Assembly: GCA_025963935.1 (NCBI GenBank)
Contig: JAOPZV010000169.1
Location: forward strand, 1-32,899
Length of the DNA stretch: 32,899 nt
Direction: 5' to 3'
Source of the DNA: Solirubrobacterales bacterium
GTDB lineage: Bacteria > Actinomycetota > Thermoleophilia > Solirubrobacterales > Solirubrobacteraceae
Positions 26,671 through 32,899 of this stretch are shown here, piece by piece; positions within the stretch are counted from its first letter, which is position 1; the number at the start of each line of letters is the position of its first letter. The notes under the pieces are model-generated. The model was not told the origin of the DNA, searched no databases, and saw nothing but the letters and a program-made list of their open reading frames with translations. The translations under genes were made by a program, and so were the position numbers.

Positions 26671-29528
26671 GCGCGGGGGCGCCGGTGATCAACGAGGCGG
26701 CGACGATCGCCCGACGGATGGCGGCGAAGTTGGGGTGTGAGACGATTGCGTTGATTGGATGCGTCCGACCACGTCTGATCACCGAGCTCGCCGCATCTCA
26801 GCTCGCCGGGTTCGACGAGCCCGAGCACATCAGCTATGCAGCGGCGGTACTTCCAACCGAGACGTGGCGGCCTTTCCGGGAGGCGATGACTGCCATCGGC
26901 GACCTGCCGTCCCCATTCGTCATGATCTCCGCGCGGGCACTCGATGCGCTGATGGATCATGACGTTGCCTTGATCCTCGCCTCGACACCCGCGGCGATCG
27001 TGGTCGACGTCGACGATCACGCCGGCCGCGGGGTACCGGCATTGACCCAACAGACCAGTCGGCTCAGAGAGCGTGGCTTTGTCTGCCTGCGCTCTGAACT
27101 GATCTCGTCGGTCGCCGAGGAGTCGCATCGACGGTCCAGTCCGGCCATTATTCTGGCTGACGGACACGACCCACGACCGGGGCCGCTCGTCGAGACGGGG
27201 TTAAACTCTCTGCGCCTAGACCCACAGGCTGACACTTTCTCCGCCGCCTCGCGACCTGCTCGCGTGTGCATCGTGTCCTATGAGGTCGTTGGACCATCAC
27301 GGAATGGCGGAATTGGAACCGCTAACACGTCGCTGGCCCTCGCGCTCGCGCGTGCTGGGCATGACGTGTCGCTGCTGTTTACCGGCGTCTCGCCGGACCC
27401 GGGCTCACACACACGATGGCGCGAGACATTCGCCGAACAGGGCGTCTCGTACGCCGAGCTCGATCGAGGCCGAGTCGACGCAGTCGGTAGTCCCCACATC
27501 AACGTTAGGTTGGCCTGGACGGCGTACCAATGGGTACGCGAGCGTCACAATGAGCGACCTTTCGATGTCATCCATGGCCCCGAGTGTCAAGGGCACCTAG
27601 CGTATATCGCGCTTGCCAAGCAGCATGGGCTCGCCTTTGACGCTACCCAGATCGTCACTGGTTTGCACTCGTGCACTAGGTGGTGCTATGAGGCCAACCG
27701 AGAGGCAGTGAGCACTCTTAACTCCCTGACGGATGACTACCTCGAGCGGACGGCCACTGAGGCGTCGGACGTCGTCATAAGTCCAAGCGGGTACATGCTG
27801 AGCTATCTGAGGAAGCTGGGATGGCGGCTGCCCGAGCGGACATTCGTCCAGCAGTATGTGACGTCTCAGGCGGTTCGCGACATTGGCAGGCTAGTTGCTC
27901 ATCGTCCGCCAGAGGTTGCCGACTCCGTGAAGGAGATCGTCTTCTTCGGGCGGCTCGAGCTACGCAAGGGCATCGAGGTCTTCTGCGACGCCCTCGACGA
28001 GCTGGCCGATGGGCACGTTCCCGAACTGTCCGTCACGTTCATGGGATCGTCTGTACGCGTCCACGGGAACCCCTCCACGACCTATATCGAGCGAAGGGCG
28101 GCCAATTGGCCGTGGAAAGTGAAGACGATGACAAATGTCCCACATTCCGATGCGGTCGCCTACCTCAGCGAAAGCGGCAGGCTCGCCGTGATGCCTTCAC
28201 TGGTGGACAACTCCCCCAACACCGTCTACGAGTCGATAGCGCTCGGCATCCCGATGATCGTGTCCCGCTCGGGTGGAACCCGCGAGCTCATCGCGGTCGA
28301 GGACCTCGAACGGTCCAGTTACGCCGGCGAGCCAGAGGATGATCTGCTCGGACCAAGCTCGTCTGAGCCCCCGACGTCAAGGTTGAATCACGAATCGCTA
28401 AGCAGCACGATCCGGAAAGCGCTCGAGCACCCATCCGGCGCCGTGCGCCGGGCGGTTGATCGCGACAAGAACGACGACTGCCACATGGCCTGGCACGGCG
28501 CTCTTGCGAGCGAGCCCAACACCGCGGCGCCGCCGATTCGTCGGCCTACGCCGCGGGTGAGCGTCATTTTCGCCGCGCCTCTGGTCGACGGAACTCTGGA
28601 CTCCCTGACCGCTCTGACGGACGAGATGGATGCCGAGATACTGGTTGCCGTCCCCGCCCGTATCGGAGCTGCGCAAGGATGGCGGCAAATTGAAACGGGG
28701 CATGTGACTCGAGGCCGTGCCCTAAACCTCGCCGCCCTGGCCGCGACCGGCGACGTTGTGCTGGCATTTCCGCCTGGCGTGCTGCCCGAGGCTCGGGCGC
28801 CGACCGTCATCGCTGGCGCAGCCTGCGGCTCGACGGCGGACGTGTTCACCTTTCCGGTGCTCGATGTGATTGATGGCCCGGACGGTAGGCCTGGCACCGT
28901 GGTTCCCGTCGGTGGCCCGGCGCTGCTTGGCCTCTCGTACGCCTACTTCGGGAGCTGCGGCTTCGCGATACGGGCGGAGGCGCTTCGACGGCTCGGCGGG
29001 TTCAGTGAATCGCGTACCGTCACCGCCCCCGAGGTCGAGTTGCTCAACCGCGCGGCACTCGCGGGGTTCCGCATAGATGTGGTACCAGAGATCAGCGCGC
29101 GTCGTACCAGCCCGGATCCGCTGTGGCGTGTCTACGCCAATGAGGTCTGGTTCGAAGCGATGGCTTGGGATGCCCCGCCCGAGGAGCAACTGGAAACTCT
29201 CCGGCTCTTCCGAGGAGCTGACATTTCCGCCGACCTTCCTGCTCTGTACAGGGGATCCCAGCAGTGGGCCGCGGACCTGCACGCTCGGCACCTCGCCGAA
29301 CACGTCCGTTGGAGCGAGGCGAACGATGAGATTCACGCACAGGCCATTCGTACCCAGCAGGCGTATGAAGACCTGCGGGCGCACGCTGAGCACGTCCAGC
29401 AGTCATACGACGTCGTCGCGCAGAGCGAGAGCAGCCTACGTGCGGCACTCGAGGTGGTGTACAAGAGCCGTTCGTGGCGCATCACGTCCCCACTGCGCGC
29501 CCTCCGCACTCGCCGGCGCGCAATATGA
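26667..29528 (+). CDS. 953-aa multidomain glycosyltransferase: unassigned N-terminus + GT4 + GT2-like (degenerate) + coiled-coil tail with SWRxTxPLR
   Basis: GTG start in GTGA overlap with the methyltransferase stop. VCIVSYEVVGPSRNGGIGTANTSLALALARAGHDVSLL, IVFFGRLELRKGIEVFCDAL, AVMPSLVDNSPNTVYESIALGIPMIVSRSGGTRELI; tail LEVVYKSRSWRITSPLRALRTRRRAI. Confidence 0.88.
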   Translation: MSAGAPVINEAATIARRMAAKLGCETIALIGCVRPRLITELAASQLAGFDEPEHISYAAAVLPTETWRPFREAMTAIGDLPSPFVMISARALDALMDHDVALILASTPAAIVVDVDDHAGRGVPALTQQTSRLRERGFVCLRSELISSVAEESHRRSSPAIILADGHDPRPGPLVETGLNSLRLDPQADTFSAASRPARVCIVSYEVVGPSRNGGIGTANTSLALALARAGHDVSLLFTGVSPDPGSHTRWRETFAEQGVSYAELDRGRVDAVGSPHINVRLAWTAYQWVRERHNERPFDVIHGPECQGHLAYIALAKQHGLAFDATQIVTGLHSCTRWCYEANREAVSTLNSLTDDYLERTATEASDVVISPSGYMLSYLRKLGWRLPERTFVQQYVTSQAVRDIGRLVAHRPPEVADSVKEIVFFGRLELRKGIEVFCDALDELADGHVPELSVTFMGSSVRVHGNPSTTYIERRAANWPWKVKTMTNVPHSDAVAYLSESGRLAVMPSLVDNSPNTVYESIALGIPMIVSRSGGTRELIAVEDLERSSYAGEPEDDLLGPSSSEPPTSRLNHESLSSTIRKALEHPSGAVRRAVDRDKNDDCHMAWHGALASEPNTAAPPIRRPTPRVSVIFAAPLVDGTLDSLTALTDEMDAEILVAVPARIGAAQGWRQIETGHVTRGRALNLAALAATGDVVLAFPPGVLPEARAPTVIAGAACGSTADVFTFPVLDVIDGPDGRPGTVVPVGGPALLGLSYAYFGSCGFAIRAEALRRLGGFSESRTVTAPEVELLNRAALAGFRIDVVPEISARRTSPDPLWRVYANEVWFEAMAWDAPPEEQLETLRLFRGADISADLPALYRGSQQWAADLHARHLAEHVRWSEANDEIHAQAIRTQQAYEDLRAHAEHVQQSYDVVAQSESSLRAALEVVYKSRSWRITSPLRALRTRRRAI

Positions 29529-30463
29529 ACGACCTGCGCGCAAACATCGGCCCCCTGCTGGACGCAGGCCGTCCCGAGGAGGCGTTGCGGATTATCGACG
29601 CGGCGGTTGAGGAGTCTCCAAGGGACCTCGATCTGCTGACTTTGAGGGCCGTCTGCCTCGCCGATCTCGGTCAGTTCGAGATTGCGCTAGACGTCGCCAG
29701 AGCCCTGCTGTCACGTGACCCGGACAACGCGGAAGCACGCCGGCTTGTAACGGCACTGGAGCCAACGCTGGCCCCTCCCTCCTTTGGGCCGACGAATCCG
29801 CTAAAGCGGTCCTATCGCAGTGAGCTGCCCCGAGACGTGCTGTTGCGCATGCAGCAGGCCCTCCATCATCAGCAATATCGCGGCGTCCAGATGGTGAAGA
29901 ACCCGCTCGATCTCATGCTCTACCAGCGTCTCGTTGAAACGGTTCGGCCCGCTACGATCATCGAGATAGGCTCTAAGGCCGGCGGCAGCGGCCTCTTCTT
30001 CGGGGATGCCCTGGTCAACCTGGGGATCGAGGGGCACGTTTACTCATTCGACATCGTGCCGGTAGAGAACGTGAGCCATCCGAATGTGACATTCACCTAC
30101 GGCAACGGGCGACATCTCGACGACGTGCTCGACGCGGGCGGGATCGCGGCGCTGTCACGTCCACTGCTCGTCATTGAGGATGCAGATCACAGCGAGGAGA
30201 CGACTGGTGCTGTATTGGCGTTCTTCCATCAGCATCTCGAGTTGGGCGACTGGATTGTGATTGAGGACGGCAACCTCTCGGATCTCCATCCGGAGATCTA
30301 CCCCGAAGGGAACAGCGGCCCACACCGCGCGCTCCAAGCGTTCTTCCGCAACCATGCAGACGATTACCGCATCGGCGCGGAGTACTGCGATATGTACGCA
30401 TACAACGGCACGTCGGCGTCGAACGGCTTCCTAGAGCGAGTGACGCGACCGGCCGACGCGTAA
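29525..30463 (+). CDS. TPR-like N-terminus fused to CmcI (cephalosporin hydroxylase)-family domain
   Basis: PEEALRIIDAAVEESPRDLDLLTLRAVCLADLGQFEIALDVARALLSRDPDNAEARRL (TPR), then YRGVQMVKNPLDLMLYQRLVETVRPATIIEIGSKAGGSGLFFGD...LLVIEDADHSEETTGAVLAFF...IVIEDGN. ATG 29525 overlaps the upstream stop. Confidence 0.85.
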   Translation: MNDLRANIGPLLDAGRPEEALRIIDAAVEESPRDLDLLTLRAVCLADLGQFEIALDVARALLSRDPDNAEARRLVTALEPTLAPPSFGPTNPLKRSYRSELPRDVLLRMQQALHHQQYRGVQMVKNPLDLMLYQRLVETVRPATIIEIGSKAGGSGLFFGDALVNLGIEGHVYSFDIVPVENVSHPNVTFTYGNGRHLDDVLDAGGIAALSRPLLVIEDADHSEETTGAVLAFFHQHLELGDWIVIEDGNLSDLHPEIYPEGNSGPHRALQAFFRNHADDYRIGAEYCDMYAYNGTSASNGFLERVTRPADA

Positions 30464-30673
30464 CCTGCGTCGCCGTGCGTGCAACGCCGCTCCCCCTTGC
30501 CGAGCGCCCGGCCGTAGTGGCTGGTCTTGCACGGCCGCTCGCGCGACGCGTGGGATTGTCCGCCTGCGGACTGAAGAAGTGTTCGAACGGGCGATGGTCG
30601 TCCACGGACGCCGCGGCGCTCGTTGTCTTGACGGACTTGAGCCGTTGGTATTTCTCGCCAAGCGATCTCGAAC

Positions 30674-31645
30674 CTAGCTGGCTGAGCGCTCAGATAAAAG
30701 CGCCCGCGTCACGTGTGCGTCCGCGGCTACAGCGGGGAGATGGCCGAAGGAGCCTTCGACCCGGTTGAGGAGCTCCTCGGCCCTTGAGAACTGACTGTGG
30801 TGCCGCAGCAGATTCACCTTGCAGAGCATCAGGTGGCCGGTGGTGTCGCCAGATGTCCGTGCAGTCGCGGCGTCCAACAGACGTTCCTGCTCGATCAGAG
30901 TAAATCGTTGCCGTAGTCCGAGGATCTCGTCCAACCGATCCCGAGTTATGTCTGACGTTACGGCGTAAACGCGGCTTGCCGGCACGTCCGCGACGTGCTC
31001 TACCGCGTCGTGCAGGAGCTCCATCGTAATGTGAATCCACGGCAGCATCCCGTGGACGTAGTCCTGCTGCACGATCACGCTCCGACCTGGGACCAGCGAC
31101 GGGAGGAACTCGCGCATGACTACATCGTTGACCTCCCAGTTCTTGAGTACGTCCAAGAAGAGGATCTCGATGTCGCCGCCGGTCCAGCGGGCATCCGCTA
31201 TGTCTCCTTCGTGGACGTTCGTCTCAGTCGCCAGATCCCCAAGCAGTTCGTCGAAGACGTGGCGGAAACTGTCGGACACGCCGACATCGGGCCACGAACC
31301 GAAGTACCCGGCGTGGATCGTGTACTCCTCAACGATAAACCGGTCGTATGTCGACAGCGGTGGGCTGAGTCGCAGGCCCGGATCGTGTGCTGGCCGGGCA
31401 CGCACTCCCGCGGCCAGCGACGCAGTCGAGCCACCGAGGAAGCAACCTGCGTCGACTATCGCGCCCCAACCCTCCCACACATCGCGGGCCATCCAGTACA
31501 AGAGCCGACGCTCGTCCAGCGTCAGCATGCTTGGGTAGTTCGCGACGACGTGAGGTAGGTCAACGTCCCCCCAGCCACCGGCACGCAACGTATCGAGATC
31601 GGCCACGGGGCCAGAATACCTGTTCGCATGCACCAGGCTGCTCAC
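30674..31645 (-). CDS. SAM-dependent methyltransferase-like protein with helical C-terminal extension
   Basis: AIVDAGCFLGGSTASLAAGV, HEGDIADARWTGGDIEILFLDVLKNWEVNDVVMREFLPSLVPGRSVIVQQDYVHG; GTG start. Confidence 0.72.
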   Translation of the reverse strand: MSSLVHANRYSGPVADLDTLRAGGWGDVDLPHVVANYPSMLTLDERRLLYWMARDVWEGWGAIVDAGCFLGGSTASLAAGVRARPAHDPGLRLSPPLSTYDRFIVEEYTIHAGYFGSWPDVGVSDSFRHVFDELLGDLATETNVHEGDIADARWTGGDIEILFLDVLKNWEVNDVVMREFLPSLVPGRSVIVQQDYVHGMLPWIHITMELLHDAVEHVADVPASRVYAVTSDITRDRLDEILGLRQRFTLIEQERLLDAATARTSGDTTGHLMLCKVNLLRHHSQFSRAEELLNRVEGSFGHLPAVAADAHVTRALLSERSAS

Positions 31646-31841
31646 GAGTCAGGAAGATCTCCGGTCGTTTAGGTCCCCGGATCGCGACTCGCCTCTTATG
31701 CGGGATCGGCCACGCCAGTTGCCTGGAGCACGCCGATCACGCGAGGAGTCAAGACGTCCGTGTTCGCGCCCGTTTATTGACATCTCGACCTGAGGCAAGT
31801 CGTCGACCAATGGCAGCGTCAGGTCAAGCGCCTCCCCTACC

Positions 31842-32899
31842 ATGCCGATCCAGATGTCGATGGATGGCCGCTCGGACTCCTGGGTTTCGCTACGCGTGCG
31901 CCGCTTGCGCCTGCTCCGCGTGGCCCCCTGCCTCGTGCTCACCTGCGGGCTGCTTGCGCTGCTCGCGCCCGCGTCCAGCCCGGCCGCCGTCACCACCTTC
32001 GGCAGCCCGCTCTCGGTCCCGGCGAGCCTCAACACCACCGACAACCTCGGCTACTACGGCACCTACACGCCGGTCCCGCCAAACCCGGAAGCCCCCAACG
32101 GGCTCTTCCACACCAACCACAATGGAGCCGACACGGCCCTCTGGAACGCCGCGATCGCAGGCGGACAGGCGAACGCACCGGTGACCGGCCAGGCCGTGAA
32201 GGTGCGCCTCGAGGGCTGCGCGAAGCCGGCGGCCGGCGGACCGCGACCGCTCACCCAGATCCACTTCCAGGATCTCTCGCCGTTGCCGGGCGGCGGCGCC
32301 AAGGTCAACATCAGCTCGCAGGCCTTCGACATTCCCGTCTGCGGGGAGGGCGGTGCGAGCGGCTCGACGATCACGACGTATGAACCGATCAACCTCTGCG
32401 TCGCCCAGGGCGACTACGTGGCGTTCAACGACAACGGCGGCTACGTGCCGAACGTCTACCGAAGCGGAGTCCCCTACCAGGTGATCGGCGCCGTCGATGG
32501 CTCGACGATGAACTCGTTCATCCGGGGCAACGGCACCGGCAACGGCTCCACGCTCTCGGCCCACGACACCAGCGCCAACGACGGTTTCGCCTCGAACCCC
32601 AATGAGCAGCTGATGCTGCAGGTCATCGAGGGCACCGGCCCCGACGCCACACACATCTGTGCGGGCGGCACGGCCGGCCGGCCCGCCGTCCTGCCGGCGC
32701 TGAAGATCAGGCCGCAAACCGACGGTGTCAACCATTCGCGGGTGATCTCCGTCGCCGTCTACTGCAGGCCGACCGGCGGATGCGCCGGCCTCGCCACGCT
32801 GGGGTTGTCGAGCAAAACGTCCGGCTATGGGCAGACCGCCTTCAGCCTTCCCGGCAACAAGACCTCGCACGTGGCGATTCGGGTATCGCCGAAGCTGAT
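31842..32899 (+). CDS. Secreted protein with Sec-type signal peptide, function unassigned (C-terminus beyond window)
   Basis: MPIQMSMDGRSDSWVSLRVRRLRLLRVAPCLVLTCGLLALLAPASSPAAVTTFGSPLSVPASLNTTDNLGYYGTYTPVPPNPEAPNGLFHTNHNGADTALWNAAIAGGQ... open to the window end. Not in the ORF track because no stop is in the window. Confidence 0.8.
   Translation, partial: MPIQMSMDGRSDSWVSLRVRRLRLLRVAPCLVLTCGLLALLAPASSPAAVTTFGSPLSVPASLNTTDNLGYYGTYTPVPPNPEAPNGLFHTNHNGADTALWNAAIAGGQANAPVTGQAVKVRLEGCAKPAAGGPRPLTQIHFQDLSPLPGGGAKVNISSQAFDIPVCGEGGASGSTITTYEPINLCVAQGDYVAFNDNGGYVPNVYRSGVPYQVIGAVDGSTMNSFIRGNGTGNGSTLSAHDTSANDGFASNPNEQLMLQVIEGTGPDATHICAGGTAGRPAVLPALKIRPQTDGVNHSRVISVAVYCRPTGGCAGLATLGLSSKTSGYGQTAFSLPGNKTSHVAIRVSPKL

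Noticed and set aside
30682-30693. Perfect 12-bp palindrome CTGAGCGCTCAG
   Set aside because: Lies within the 3' end of a coding sequence, single copy noticed, compatible with chance.
31777-31782. TTGACA -35-like hexamer ahead of the secreted protein gene
   Set aside because: No convincing -10 element at suitable spacing (GTCGAC region); may be chance.
31387-32184. 265-aa plus-strand ORF spanning the end of one gene and the start of the secreted protein
   Set aside because: Wrong frame: Arg/Pro/Ser/Thr-rich; the neighbouring frame gives a signal peptide and a sensible mature protein.
1-32899. CRISPR arrays, tRNA/rRNA genes, transposases or integrases
   Set aside because: Looked for direct-repeat/spacer patterns, tRNA-like cloverleaf motifs and recombinase motifs while reading; none seen, though a tRNA or ncRNA search tool was not available.

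Overview
The window is a dense, GC-rich polysaccharide / cell-surface glycan biosynthesis locus, probably actinobacterial (inferred from composition and gene style; not tested). It encodes about 12-13 glycosyltransferases (GT2, GT4 and multidomain fusions), an ABC-type polysaccharide exporter (Wzm, truncated at the left edge, plus Wzt with a C-terminal glycan-binding domain), a Wzx-like flippase, a DUF2304 / polyprenyl-phosphate GT pair, several SAM-dependent methyltransferases, a TPR-CmcI-like protein, and a large membrane protein with a soluble C-terminal tail. A partial secreted protein starts at the right edge. Gene blocks switch strand repeatedly, with tightly overlapping convergent 3' ends. 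Observations most worth following up: (i) three large GT fusions whose GT-A-like halves appear to have lost the acidic metal-binding motif; (ii) small coiled-coil ORFs directly upstream of large GTs, one sharing a C-terminal 'SWRxTxPLR' tag with a 953-aa GT; (iii) a duplicated ~142-aa C-terminal domain on a GT2; (iv) an 11-bp perfect hairpin followed by a 37-aa ORF with a good RBS, 3 nt ahead of a methyltransferase; (v) -10-like hexamers very close to several start codons, suggesting leaderless transcription; (vi) apparently lower GC from about 23.2 to 31.8 kb. No tRNA, rRNA, CRISPR or transposase was recognised. All family calls come from reading motifs, not from database searches.
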